Shown piece by piece: positions 42,182 to 50,999 of a DNA stretch of 64,000 nt (the stretch's first letter is position 1; the number at the start of each line of letters is the position of its first letter). The notes under the pieces were generated by a model. The model was not told the DNA's origin. It was given only the letters and a program-made list of their open reading frames with translations, and ran no database searches. Origin of the DNA: Clostridium sp. OM02-18AC (GTDB lineage: Bacteria > Bacillota > Clostridia > Lachnospirales > Lachnospiraceae). The stretch spans positions 178,547 through 242,546 of the forward strand of contig NZ_QULW01000002.1 of NCBI RefSeq assembly GCF_003481825.1, given 5' to 3'. A program made the translations under genes and the position numbers.

Positions 42182-42221
42182 AACAGCCGCTGTAGGAACA
42201 AAATCCTACAACGGCTGTTTT
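42182..42221. terminator. Bidirectional terminator
   Basis: AACAGCCGcTGTAGGA pairs with TCCTACAaCGGCTGTT, flanked by A-run and T-run. It is shared by the lipoprotein gene (+) and the repressor gene (-). Confidence 0.85.
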
Positions 42222-43048
42222 TATTTCCACGGCCTGCGCCGGAAGTTCATACCAGACTGTTTTATCAGCGGGGATTTCTTGAACAGCTTTTTCAAAAGGC
42301 TTCGTTCCTCTTGTGAGAGCCGCTTGTATTTGAGCCGGAACGCCTTGCAGAATATCTCCGTGAATTGCTGAACCCTGTCCCCCGGAGATTGCATGGCCTT
42401 TTGTACTTCCCGTATAAGTTCATCGGCAGGCGTGGTATCCGGCGCACTTTCGCTGTCATTTTCGTGCGCCTTGCGTATATCATGGAGAATGACGTCCCAT
42501 GTTTTGTGCGTCACATGGCAGAAAAAATCTTCTTCCTCTATCTGACAGGCTTCCAACACTTTGATTGCCCGGTCTGCCGCAGCTTCGGGGTGTTCTTCCA
42601 GTACCATAGCCCGTAAAGCAGCCAGTGAGCTGTTTGTGTCATGGAAGTGCATGGTTGCTATCCCGTCCACATAGATTTCTGCGTCTGCCAGCAATTCCTT
42701 AAATTTTTCATGGGAGATAATCTCACACAGCAGCCGGTTATTGAAGCGTTCACTTTTCAGCAGTTCCACGACTTCATCACTCAAATGTAATTCTTCTATC
42801 GGGGTGTTTTCATATCTCCGATTATTGGTAAGGCCGAGCAGATAGTCAACCGACACCTGATAGAAGTCTGCCAGCTTCAACAGGCTGCCGTGGTTAATTT
42901 CCTTGTATTCGTCGTTGTCGTTTTCATAACTGCCGAGGGCTGATTTTGAAATGCCGGTTTCCTGTGCCAGTTCTTCCAGATTCAAGCCCCGTTCCACCCG
43001 TAAATCTTTCAGGCGTTCCTGTACGGAAATGCGGGTTTTCATAAACAC
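42221..43048 (-). CDS. HTH repressor of IME-B2 (XRE family)
   Basis: A 275-residue protein with an N-terminal Cro/C1 helix-turn-helix (LNLEELAQETGISKSALGSY, about 20-40), then YQVSVDYLLGLTNNR and a long helical region. It is homologous throughout to the IME-A repressor (21707-22555). It is divergent from the mobilisation genes, with a dyad at its promoter. ATG 43048 has a second in-frame ATG at 43042. Confidence 0.88.
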   Translation of the reverse strand: MFMKTRISVQERLKDLRVERGLNLEELAQETGISKSALGSYENDNDEYKEINHGSLLKLADFYQVSVDYLLGLTNNRRYENTPIEELHLSDEVVELLKSERFNNRLLCEIISHEKFKELLADAEIYVDGIATMHFHDTNSSLAALRAMVLEEHPEAAADRAIKVLEACQIEEEDFFCHVTHKTWDVILHDIRKAHENDSESAPDTTPADELIREVQKAMQSPGDRVQQFTEIFCKAFRLKYKRLSQEERSLLKKLFKKSPLIKQSGMNFRRRPWK

Positions 43049-43087
43049 ATCGCTCCTTCCTGCGGCTGGCTGCCGCTGTTATTCCTT

Positions 43088-43119
43088 ATTATACCATATA
43101 CCGTTCCGAAATCGTGGAA
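43088..43119 (-). promoter_or_regulatory. Promoter and operator of the IME-B2 repressor
   Basis: Minus-strand TATAAT (43093-43088) with the dyad TTCCG-N6-TGGAA (43104-43119) just upstream, matching IME-A. Confidence 0.55.
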
Positions 43120-43152
43120 TTTTTCGATTTTGGGGCGGTTTTCCTATTTTAT

Positions 43153-43577
43153 GGACATACGGGAAAGGGTTCAAAAATGAGCTATGATTAAGTCAGTTCA
43201 TCGATGGATTATTTCCAATCGAATGACCGGCCTGATGGGATATGCTCCCCGGCGATGTAGCGCAACGACCTGCGGCAAGGAAATGGAGGAACCTTGACCG
43301 CAGCGAGCGTACCAACGGGAACGAAACGCCGCTGTGAGATTCAGGGGCAGGAACGACAGCAGGACAACCCGGCAGAACTGATACCAAAACGCTACCCAAA
43401 CACGACAAATCGGCGGGGTGTAGTCTGCCCCGTCCGTAATACTATGGGGCATTTCAAAGCGGCTCTATGGCCGTATTTTCCTTGAAAATCGCCCCGAAAC
43501 ATGACACCAAAAACCTTTATCCGCCTGTTCCCGTTGTTACGGCTGAAATGGGCGGATTTTCTATGATAGGAGGCACT
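43153..43577. other. Control region upstream of the IME-B2 mobilisation operon
   Basis: It starts with GGACATACGGGAAAGGG (43153-43169), shared with IME-A. TCGAATGACCGG (43218-43229) is also shared with IME-A (22726-22737). I find no gene with a ribosome site in these 425 bases. It may hold an RNA leader or oriT-related DNA. Confidence 0.4.
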
Positions 43578-43763
43578 ATGCCGAGAATGAGCAAGAAACG
43601 GAAGTTGGAGCTTTCCTTCTTCCTCAATGACCGGGGGCGTGTGGCCTACAACGACCTGTGCCGGAAGTGCCAGCATAAGTGCAAGCAGAGTTTCCGGGCT
43701 GTCGTGATAGACTGCCCCCATTACCTGTCAAAACGAGCCAAGCGAAAGGAGAAAATCAGTTAA
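43578..43763 (+). CDS. Small zinc-knuckle-like protein
   Basis: A 61-residue basic protein (MPRMSKKRKLELSFFLNDRG) with CRKCQHKCKQSF and a later cysteine in VIDCPHYL, so a C-x2-C-x3-C...C cluster. AGGAGG precedes ATG 43578. The stop abuts the next ATG. Probably nucleic-acid binding; common in this family of IMEs. Confidence 0.7.
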   Translation: MPRMSKKRKLELSFFLNDRGRVAYNDLCRKCQHKCKQSFRAVVIDCPHYLSKRAKRKEKIS

Positions 43764-44096
43764 ATGGAATTTGAATTTATGAGCGCAGACACGGTTCTGC
43801 CGCCTTGTATGCCGCTACCCGCCGCAATGCTTCGGCTGCCGATCAGCAGCACAGCAAAAGTCATGTATGCCCGTCTGCTGAACACCACCCTTACGGCAGG
43901 GATAGAGGATAGCAACGGCATTTTGTTTGTCCGTTTTCCTATCATGGAATTAGCGGCAGCCCTCTCCCGCAGCCCCGTCACTGTGAAGCGTTCCCTGAAA
44001 GAATTGGAGGACATCGGGCTTATCCTGCGGGTGCGCCGGGGTGTGGGAGAACCAAACCGCATTTACACGCTGCTTCCCAAAGGAGGGCTGCCATGA
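43764..44096 (+). CDS. RepA_N-like winged-helix protein (short form)
   Basis: A 110-residue protein equal to the N-terminal domain only of RepA-type initiators (LPISSTAKVMYARLLNTTLT, LAAALSRSPVTVKRSLKELE). The usual C-terminal half is absent; since CHC2/VapE provide replication, it may serve only as DNA-binding regulator or initiator. The stop overlaps the next gene by 4 bases. Confidence 0.75.
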   Translation: MEFEFMSADTVLPPCMPLPAAMLRLPISSTAKVMYARLLNTTLTAGIEDSNGILFVRFPIMELAAALSRSPVTVKRSLKELEDIGLILRVRRGVGEPNRIYTLLPKGGLP

Positions 44097-44395
44097 TAAA
44101 TGAGAAGCTGGAAAAGCTGAATCAGGAGATTGCCAAAGGCGAAGCCAGACTGCGGCGGGCGCAGCATGAAGAAAAAATACTGGAACACCAGGTGAAGCAG
44201 CTTACCCGGAAGGAACGGACGCACCGGCTCTGTACCAGAGGAGCTATGCTGGAAAGTTTCCTTTTAAGGCCGGAAGTGCTGACAGACGAGGATGTGATGG
44301 ACATTCTGAAACAGGCATTTTCTCAAAGTGGCATGAAGGAAATAGTTGCAGAAAGCGTGAAAGGGCGGGTAGCCGGGGAATCCCTTACGGAGTAA
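44093..44395 (+). CDS. DUF3847-family protein
   Basis: A 100-residue coiled-coil protein (EKLEKLNQEIAKGEARLRRA, LTRKERTHRLCTRGAMLESF) typical of DUF3847, always near MOBQ relaxases in Clostridia elements. It probably belongs to the relaxosome. Coupled to the previous gene. Confidence 0.82.
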   Translation: MINEKLEKLNQEIAKGEARLRRAQHEEKILEHQVKQLTRKERTHRLCTRGAMLESFLLRPEVLTDEDVMDILKQAFSQSGMKEIVAESVKGRVAGESLTE

Positions 44396-44436
44396 GGGCG
44401 CAACTATACACCGGTCAAGCCGGTGCGTTGCGCCCT
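44395..44436. repeat. Nested perfect palindrome, candidate oriT/terminator of IME-B2
   Basis: AGGGCGCAAC (44395-44404) pairs with GTTGCGCCCT (44427-44436). Inside, CACCGG pairs with CCGGTG around TCAAG (44409-44425). No T-run follows, so a cruciform protein-binding site or nick region is more likely than a terminator. It begins at the DUF3847 stop and precedes the relaxase gene by 0.76 kb. Confidence 0.55.
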
Positions 44437-44682
44437 GCCGGGGGCTTCCTGCGGAAAGCGGATGATTTTCAGCACCGTTGCGGCTGCTTCCAATCATCAC
44501 AGGGGACGCTACACTTCCCCTGCGCTGGCTGCGCCAGCTACCCCTTTGTGGACTTGCCGCCCGGGAACACCTTGCGCTGCAAGCTGTTCCCGTCCAGCAA
44601 GTTTACAATTTATCTATTCCAAAACAGGACTGCCCGTAGTATAATAAAGCTAATGACGAACACTATCTAAGGAGATGGTTTT

Positions 44683-45042
44683 ATGTATGGATTGATTGCT
44701 TTGAATTTCATCATACCCTTTGTTATGGTTTTTGTAGGATATATCTTAAAGAAGCACCCGGTAAAAGATATGACATCCGGTAACGGATACAATACGCCTA
44801 CATCTCGGAAGTCACAAGAGCATTGGGATTATGCACAAAGCATAGCACCTAATATTTTTATTGGTATTGGCAAAACATTAGGTTTGGTAGAAATCGTTTT
44901 GTGTATATCCTTACTTCTTCTTAATATTTCTACACAGACTACCGTATTTGCAGGAGTAGTTGTTGGAATTATTTTTCTGATTTTTGGATTTTATAAAACA
45001 GAAACTGGAATTACAAGTAAATTTGCGAACAAAAACTTTTAA
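44683..45042 (+). CDS. SdpI-like membrane protein (cargo)
   Basis: A 119-residue protein with three membrane segments (ALNFIIPFVMVFVGYIL, TLGLVEIVLCISLLLL, TVFAGVVVGIIFLIFGF). The segment RKSQEHWDYAQSIAP between the first two is typical of the SdpI/YhfL family. SdpI of Bacillus is immunity protein to the SdpC toxin. AAGGAG precedes ATG. It is AT-rich and sits between DUF3847 and the relaxase gene, so it is inserted cargo. Toxin immunity is inferred from family only; no toxin gene adjoins. Confidence 0.7.
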   Translation: MYGLIALNFIIPFVMVFVGYILKKHPVKDMTSGNGYNTPTSRKSQEHWDYAQSIAPNIFIGIGKTLGLVEIVLCISLLLLNISTQTTVFAGVVVGIIFLIFGFYKTETGITSKFANKNF

Positions 45043-45194
45043 GCTATTAGACAGCTTTCCATCATCGAGCCAACCTGACCCGAATCTTCAAAACTGAATA
45101 CTAATCGCCTACCAGCGACACCACTAAGCAGGAAATCAGAAACGGTTTCCTGCTTTTCTTTTGCCCAAAATCAACCACAGGAAGGAGGAACGCT

Positions 45195-46784
45195 ATGCCC
45201 TGTCCACACCATGATATAAAAATAATCCAGCGCAGCAACCACCAGTCAGCCGTTGCGTCTGCCGCCTACCAGAGTGGGGAACGGCTGTTTTCCGAGTACG
45301 ACCAGAAGCAGAAATACTATTCCCATAAAAGCGAGATTGTCCATACAGAAATCATGCTGCCGCCCCACGCCCCACCAGCGTATGCAGACCGCAATACTTT
45401 GTGGAACGCCGCCGAAGCTATCGAGAAGCAATGGAACTCCCAGCTTGCCCGGAGAATCGTGCTTGCCATACCGAGGGAAATCCCCCCGGAACAGCACGCC
45501 GACCTTATCCGGCACTACTGCCGGGAGTTTTTTGTTTCTAAAGGCATGATTGCCGATTTTGCCATCCACGACAAAGGGAATGGGAATCCCCACGCCCACA
45601 TCCTGCTGACCATGCGGGCAATGGACGAAAACGGGAAATGGCTTCCCAAGAGCCGGAAGGTTTATGACCTTGACGAGAACGGCGAGCGTATCCGGCTCCC
45701 GTCCGGGAGCTGGAAAAGCCACAAGGAGGATACCGTGGACTGGAACGACCAGAAGTACGGAGAGATCTGGCGGCAGGGCTGGGCGGCTACCGCTAACCGC
45801 TATCTGGAAGCCAACGGACGCCCGGAGCGCCTTGACCTTCGTTCCTATGAACGGCAGGGGCTTGATAAAATCCCCACCGTCCATATGGGGCCAGCAGTCA
45901 GCCAGATGGAGAAACGAGGGATACAGACCAACATCGGCAACTTGAACCGGGACATCAAAGCCGCCAATTCCCTTATGCAATCTATCCGGCAGATGGTACG
46001 CCACCTGAAAGGCTGGATTGCAGACCTGAAGGAGAAAAAAGCCGCCCTGCTGGAAGCCTTGCAGGAATCGAAGGAACCCACCCTGCCGGAGCTGCTGGGG
46101 AAATATCTGGATTTGCGCCGGGAGGAACGTACAGGCTGGACAAGCAAAGGCCAGCTTACAGGCAGCGTTGCCGATTTCAACAAGGTTATGGAAGCTATCC
46201 GCTATCTGCGGGAAAAGGAGCTGTCCACTGTGCAGAGTTTGGACGCTTATCTGGATACCGTCAGCGGGCAGGCCGTTTCCATCCGGGCAGAGATGAAGCC
46301 GAAAGAACAGCGTATGAAAGAAATCAACACCCTGCTTTCCCATATCGCCAACTTTGAAGCCCATAAGCCGGTTCATGTGGAGTATGCTGCCATCCGGTTT
46401 AAGAAGCCACGGGAACAGTTTGCCGCCGCCCATCGGGACGAGCTGGACGCCTATAATGCCGCTATCCGTTATTTCAAGGTGCATTTGAAGGAGAAGAAGT
46501 ACAGCATTAAAAAGCTGAATGAGGAACAGACACAGCTTGCCGGAGAAGTTGCCGGATATAAGGAACGGTTGTCCGCATTACAGGAGGATGTGAAGATTCT
46601 CCGGGATGTGCGTCACTGGCTCAATCAGGTTCTTCCGTCTGAACAGTACCGCCAGACCGCCGAGCCGGGAAAGAAACCGTCCATCCAGCAGGCAGTCAAA
46701 GGCCGGACGCAGCGTATCCGGGAAGAACAGGCCGAGAAACGGAAGCAGCCCCGCACAGAGAAAAAACAGGATATGGAACTTTAA
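45195..46784 (+). CDS. MOBQ-family relaxase (MobA/MobL type, IME-B2)
   Basis: A 529-residue relaxase. N-terminal motif I is HDIKIIQRSNHQSAVASAAY, with Y-based chemistry expected at AAYQSGERL. The metal-binding motif is NPHAHILLTMR at about 132-142. The C-terminal half is coiled coil with a short basic end KKQDMEL, the same last residues as the IME-A relaxase (KKKHDMEL). AGGAGG precedes ATG. It should mobilise IME-B2 through a helper ICE. Confidence 0.92.
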   Translation: MPCPHHDIKIIQRSNHQSAVASAAYQSGERLFSEYDQKQKYYSHKSEIVHTEIMLPPHAPPAYADRNTLWNAAEAIEKQWNSQLARRIVLAIPREIPPEQHADLIRHYCREFFVSKGMIADFAIHDKGNGNPHAHILLTMRAMDENGKWLPKSRKVYDLDENGERIRLPSGSWKSHKEDTVDWNDQKYGEIWRQGWAATANRYLEANGRPERLDLRSYERQGLDKIPTVHMGPAVSQMEKRGIQTNIGNLNRDIKAANSLMQSIRQMVRHLKGWIADLKEKKAALLEALQESKEPTLPELLGKYLDLRREERTGWTSKGQLTGSVADFNKVMEAIRYLREKELSTVQSLDAYLDTVSGQAVSIRAEMKPKEQRMKEINTLLSHIANFEAHKPVHVEYAAIRFKKPREQFAAAHRDELDAYNAAIRYFKVHLKEKKYSIKKLNEEQTQLAGEVAGYKERLSALQEDVKILRDVRHWLNQVLPSEQYRQTAEPGKKPSIQQAVKGRTQRIREEQAEKRKQPRTEKKQDMEL

Positions 46785-46848
46785 TAGGCGCTTGCTATTT
46801 TCTTTTTCGAGAATGACAGGCGCTTTTCTTATTTTCAGGAGGATTTAT

Positions 46849-47490
46849 TTGAATGTATTTAAAGCTGTCAAGCAGTCTGTTACCACCCGGCAGGCTGCGG
46901 AGCATTTTGGAATCCGGGTGGGACGAAACGGGATGTGTGTCTGCCCCTTCCATGCTGATAAAAACCCCAGCATGAAGGTTGACCGGCGCTTTCACTGTTT
47001 CGGCTGTCAGGCAGACGGGGATGTGATTGACTTTGTTTCCCGTCTGGAAGCTGTCAGTCCGAAGGAAGCCGCCCTCATGCTGGCGCAGGAGTTCTCCATC
47101 CCCTATGAGGACAGGGAACCACCCGGCAGGAGAAAACCCAAACCCCGGCAGGAAACCCCGGAACAGCGGTTTTGCCGCATGGAGCGTTACTGCTTCCGGG
47201 TGCTGTCCGATTATTACCATCTTCTGCGCCGCTGGAAACGGGACTATGCCCCTAAGATGCCGGAAGAAGCATGGCACCCGCTTTTTGTGGAAGCCTTGCA
47301 GAAGCAATCCCATGTGGAATATCTGCTGGATGTGCTGCTCTCCCCGGATATGGAGGAACGGGCAGTCCTTATCGTTGACTATGGAAAGGAAGTGAGCAAT
47401 CTTGAAAGACGAATGGCAGAGCTTGCCGCCCAAGATACGGCAGGCCGCAGAACAGACCATACAAGAAGCAGCCCCGCCCCGGAGCATTGA
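46849..47490 (+). CDS. CHC2 zinc-finger primase-like protein (IME-B2)
   Basis: A 213-residue homologue of the IME-A protein at 25266. It starts at TTG 46849 with AGGAGG 8 bases upstream, then NVFKAVKQSVTTRQAAEHFG. Zinc-finger parts CVCPFHADKNPS and FHCFGCQADGDVIDF. Its last 89 bases overlap the vapE-like gene, as in IME-A. Confidence 0.83.
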   Translation: MNVFKAVKQSVTTRQAAEHFGIRVGRNGMCVCPFHADKNPSMKVDRRFHCFGCQADGDVIDFVSRLEAVSPKEAALMLAQEFSIPYEDREPPGRRKPKPRQETPEQRFCRMERYCFRVLSDYYHLLRRWKRDYAPKMPEEAWHPLFVEALQKQSHVEYLLDVLLSPDMEERAVLIVDYGKEVSNLERRMAELAAQDTAGRRTDHTRSSPAPEH

Positions 47491-48796
47491 GGAAGTAAAG
47501 GCCATGCTGGAAAGCACCGAGAAAGGCAGCGTCCGCAACAGTATCCGCAACTGCCTGACCGTCTTTCAGAATGACCCGCTGCTTTCCGGGGCAATCGCAA
47601 AAAATCTGCTGACCGAGCGAGTGGACATTGTAAAGCCCATCGGCTACCACCGCATCGGCACCGCCATCACGGACACGGATATGAACTATCTGCTCCTGTA
47701 TCTGGAAGAAACCTATGGGCTTACCAGTGAGAAAAAGATTACCGCCGCCATCGGGATTGTTGCCAATGAAAACGGCTACCACCCCGTCCGGGACTACCTG
47801 AACGGCCTTTCATGGGATGGGCAGGAGCGTATCCGCTATTGCCTGCGCCACTTTCTGGGAGCCGACACCGACCAGTACACCTATGAAGCCCTGCGGCTGT
47901 TCCTGCTGGGAGCCATCCACCGGGCATTTTGCCCCGGCTGTAAATTTGAAGTCATGCTCTGTCTGGTGGGCGGTCAGGGAGCCGGGAAATCCACCTTTTT
48001 CCGGCTGCTGGCAGTAAAAGACGAGTGGTTTTCCGATGATTTGCGGAAGCTGGATGATGATAACGTGTACCGCAAGCTGCAAGGCCACTGGATTATCGAG
48101 ATGTCGGAGATGATTGCCACCGCCAATGCCAAGAGCATTGAGGAAATCAAGTCATTTTTAAGCCGACAGAAGGAGGTCTATAAAATCCCATACGAAACCC
48201 ACCCGGAGGACAGGCTGCGGCAATGTGTGTTCGGCGGCACTTCCAATGCCCTTGACTTCCTGCCCCTTGACCGTTCCGGCAACCGGCGCTTCCTGCCGGT
48301 CATGGTGTACCCGGAACAGGCCGAGGTTCACATTTTGGAGGACGAAGCCGCTTCCAGAGCCTATCTTGCACAGGTCTGGGCAGAAGCCATGACGGTTTAC
48401 CGCAGCGGGGATTTTAAGCTGTCTTTCAGCCCGGAAATGGTGCGCTATCTCAAAGAACACCAGCGGGATTTCATGCCGGAGGACACCAAGGCCGGGATGA
48501 TACAGGCATACCTTGACCGCTATACCGGCGGCATGGTGTGTTCCAAGCAGCTTTTCAAGGAAGCCCTGAACCACCCCTTTGACGAGCCGAAGCAATGGGA
48601 AATCCGGGAAGTCAACGACATCATGAACCATTGCGTGACGGGCTGGAATTACTTTTCCAACCCCCGTGTGTTCCCGGAATACGGCAGGCAAAAGGGCTGG
48701 GAGCGTGAAACGAAAGCAACGGACATCAGCAACGGAGCTGAAAAAATCCCGGAAGGATTTGAGGAAGTCACGGAACAGATGGAGCTTCCCTTCTGA
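47402..48796 (+). CDS. VapE-family replicative helicase/ATPase (IME-B2)
   Basis: A 464-residue homologue of the IME-A protein. TTG start 47402; Walker A GGQGAGKS at the same residue numbers (about 190-197); WIIEMSEMIATANAKSIEEI and LDFLPLDRSGNRRFLPV conserved. It ends MELPF. Probably the replication helicase of the excised circle. Confidence 0.88.
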   Translation: MKDEWQSLPPKIRQAAEQTIQEAAPPRSIEEVKAMLESTEKGSVRNSIRNCLTVFQNDPLLSGAIAKNLLTERVDIVKPIGYHRIGTAITDTDMNYLLLYLEETYGLTSEKKITAAIGIVANENGYHPVRDYLNGLSWDGQERIRYCLRHFLGADTDQYTYEALRLFLLGAIHRAFCPGCKFEVMLCLVGGQGAGKSTFFRLLAVKDEWFSDDLRKLDDDNVYRKLQGHWIIEMSEMIATANAKSIEEIKSFLSRQKEVYKIPYETHPEDRLRQCVFGGTSNALDFLPLDRSGNRRFLPVMVYPEQAEVHILEDEAASRAYLAQVWAEAMTVYRSGDFKLSFSPEMVRYLKEHQRDFMPEDTKAGMIQAYLDRYTGGMVCSKQLFKEALNHPFDEPKQWEIREVNDIMNHCVTGWNYFSNPRVFPEYGRQKGWERETKATDISNGAEKIPEGFEEVTEQMELPF

Positions 48797-48808
48797 AAAA
48801 TGCAGCCG

Positions 48809-48992
48809 GTTGCCGACCCTGTTGCACTCCCGTTGCCGAGCCGGTTGCCGGGAAACCCCCCGTAACTGCGGGCTTTTCCCCTTATCAGCAACCAAAACAA
48901 CAGAAAAATAAAAGAAAATAAAAATAAGAGCCAAACTGCCAGACAGAGATAGTTTTCAGGTTTTTTGAAGCCCGTTGCCGGACTTCGTTGCC
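48809..48992 (+). repeat. GTTGCC iteron-like array, candidate replication origin of IME-B2
   Basis: GTTGCC starts at 48809, 48832, 48844, with GTTGCA at 48821 (steps 12, 11, 12), then 48974 and 48987 (step 13). An A-rich stretch lies between the groups. Spacing is identical to IME-A although the surrounding bases differ. Confidence 0.65.
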
Positions 48993-49038
48993 GACCTTCT
49001 CCTTGTCTGGCTTATTCTATTATGGAGGATAACTGCCT

Positions 49039-49236
49039 ATGGCAAAAACGAAAACAGAGATTCATGTTACCACAGTTTTTGACGGCGAACTGGACGCCAC
49101 AGACGTCTTTGTGAGCCTGATTGCCCAAAAATATGGGCAGAATACCAGCAAAGAAAATCTTGCGAAAACACAAGATTTAGAGTATAATAAGGATGAGGTT
49201 CAGAAGAACCGTGTTCCGTCTGGATTGTGCGGGTAA
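49039..49236 (+). CDS. Small protein before the recombinase gene (TnpW-like position)
   Basis: A 65-residue protein (MAKTKTEIHVTTVFDGELDA, then DVFVSLIAQKYGQNTSKENL). GGAGG precedes ATG. Its 3' half contains the recombinase promoter (49160-49188). No motif seen; role unknown. Confidence 0.65.
   Translation: MAKTKTEIHVTTVFDGELDATDVFVSLIAQKYGQNTSKENLAKTQDLEYNKDEVQKNRVPSGLCG
49160..49188 (+). promoter_or_regulatory. Recombinase promoter of IME-B2 inside the upstream gene
   Basis: TTGCGA (49160-49165), 17-bp spacer, TATAAT (49183-49188). A dyad AATCTTG/CAAGATT (49156-49177) covers the -35 box, a likely operator. Confidence 0.6.
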
Positions 49237-49242
49237 ACGGTT

Positions 49243-50907
49243 ATGATGAACGGATATGAATATACAGACATGGACGCAATACTGGCAGGCAGCTTCCGGG
49301 CAGCCATCTATTGCAGGCTTTCCAAAGACGATGACCTTGACGGGGAGAGCGCCAGTATTGCCAACCAGCGGGATATGCTGGAAAAATACTGCGAAAAGCA
49401 GGGATGGGAGGTTGTGGCAGTCTATCAGGACGATGGCTACACGGGGCTGAACATGGAGCGCCCCGACCTGAAACGGATGCTCAAAGCCATCGAGCGCAGG
49501 CAGATAAACCTTGTCATAACGAAAGATTTATCGAGGTTGGGCAGAAATTATTTGCAGACCGGCACACTCATTGAGGACTTCTTTCCCCGCCACGGCGTCC
49601 GCTATATCGCCATGAATGACGGTATCGACACCATGCGGGAGAATAACGACATTGCGCCGTTCAAGAACATCCTCAACGAGATGTACAGCAAGGATATTTC
49701 CAAGAAGGTACATTCCTCTTACCTTCTGAAAGCCCAGCAAGGCCAGTTTACCGGCTGTATCGCCCCTTTCGGGTATCAGAAAGACCCGGAGGACAAAAAC
49801 CATCTGCTGGTGGACGAGGAAACCGCCCCCATTGTCCGGCAAATCTTCCGCTGGGCGCTGGAAGGACACGGCCCGAACTTTATCCGGCGCAGGCTGGAAG
49901 AACAGAAGGTGCCTTGCCCTACATGGTGGAACCGGGAACGGGGCTTCCGCAATGTCCGCACTAAATGGGAAAAGAAAGACCCGGTAAACGGGCGGTATAT
50001 GTGGGATTTTTCGGTAATCAAGGACATCCTGATGAATCCCGTCTATACCGGGGCTATCGCTTCCCAGAAGAAGGACTACCGCTTCAAAATCGGCACCATC
50101 GGGGAAAAAAAGCCGCAGGACTGGATTGTGGTGGAGGAACGGCATGAGCCGATTGTTGACCGCAAGAGCTTTGACATCGTGCAGGACAAGCTGAAATCCC
50201 GGCAGCGTTCCCGCCAGACCGGGGAAATCAGCCTGTTTGCGGGGCTTCTCAAATGTGGCGAGTGTGGGAAATCACTGACTATCCGCTACACCAACGACAA
50301 GCACCCGAAGCAGATTTATTCCTGTAAGACCTATAATGCCTATGGGAAACAGCACTGTACCCAGCACCGTGTGGAGTACGAAACCCTTTACCGCCTTGTG
50401 CTGAACAAAATCCGGGAATGTGCGAAGGCCGCCCTGATGGACGGGGAAGCTGTTGCCGGACGGCTTACCAACACCTGTGAAGCCGAGCAGAAAGGCCAGC
50501 GGGAAGCGTTGGAGCGTTCCCTGACGAAGCACGAGGAACGGATTGAGGTACTGGAAAAAATGGTGCTGCGGCTCTATGAGGACATGGTTGCCGGACGTAT
50601 CAGCGAAGCAAACTTCAATCTCATGCTGGATAAGACGCAGAAGGAACAGGCTGAACTAAAGGAACGGGTTGAACAGGGGCGCAGGAAGCTGGCTGATGAA
50701 ATCCGCCTTGCCGTGGACGCCAAGCAATGGGTGGACGCCATTCAGGAATACGCCGACATCACGGAGCTGGACGCTGCCACCCTCAACCGTCTGATTAAAG
50801 AAATCGTTGTCCATGAACACATCGACAGCGATAAGACACGACACATTTCTATTGAAATTCATTTTAATCTCAAACCCATCCCGGAGGTGGAACAGGTCAC
50901 GGCCTGA
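49243..50907 (+). CDS. Large serine recombinase of IME-B2
   Basis: A 554-residue serine recombinase. AAIYCRLS carries nucleophile S27, DLSRLGRNYLQTG near 97, a zinc ribbon (CGECGKSLT...CKTYNAYGKQHC) near 345, coiled coil and DUF4368-like C-terminus. All parts present. A perfect hairpin (50891-50899 with 50905-50913) covers the stop codon. The gene ends about 90 bases before the right end, as expected for an enzyme that acts on that end. Confidence 0.95.
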   Translation: MMNGYEYTDMDAILAGSFRAAIYCRLSKDDDLDGESASIANQRDMLEKYCEKQGWEVVAVYQDDGYTGLNMERPDLKRMLKAIERRQINLVITKDLSRLGRNYLQTGTLIEDFFPRHGVRYIAMNDGIDTMRENNDIAPFKNILNEMYSKDISKKVHSSYLLKAQQGQFTGCIAPFGYQKDPEDKNHLLVDEETAPIVRQIFRWALEGHGPNFIRRRLEEQKVPCPTWWNRERGFRNVRTKWEKKDPVNGRYMWDFSVIKDILMNPVYTGAIASQKKDYRFKIGTIGEKKPQDWIVVEERHEPIVDRKSFDIVQDKLKSRQRSRQTGEISLFAGLLKCGECGKSLTIRYTNDKHPKQIYSCKTYNAYGKQHCTQHRVEYETLYRLVLNKIRECAKAALMDGEAVAGRLTNTCEAEQKGQREALERSLTKHEERIEVLEKMVLRLYEDMVAGRISEANFNLMLDKTQKEQAELKERVEQGRRKLADEIRLAVDAKQWVDAIQEYADITELDAATLNRLIKEIVVHEHIDSDKTRHISIEIHFNLKPIPEVEQVTA

Positions 50908-50999
50908 CCTGTTCCCGCCGGGGCGGTTCTAAAAAAATTCCATAAATTTCTTGACACGCCGCCGCCCGCCATCGAGCAGAGTTTTACACCTATTTTGGT

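Noticed and set aside
45246..46484. 412-codon open frame on the minus strand
   Set aside because: It lies wholly opposite the MOBQ relaxase gene, has no ribosome site and shows the biased composition of an antisense frame in GC-rich coding DNA.
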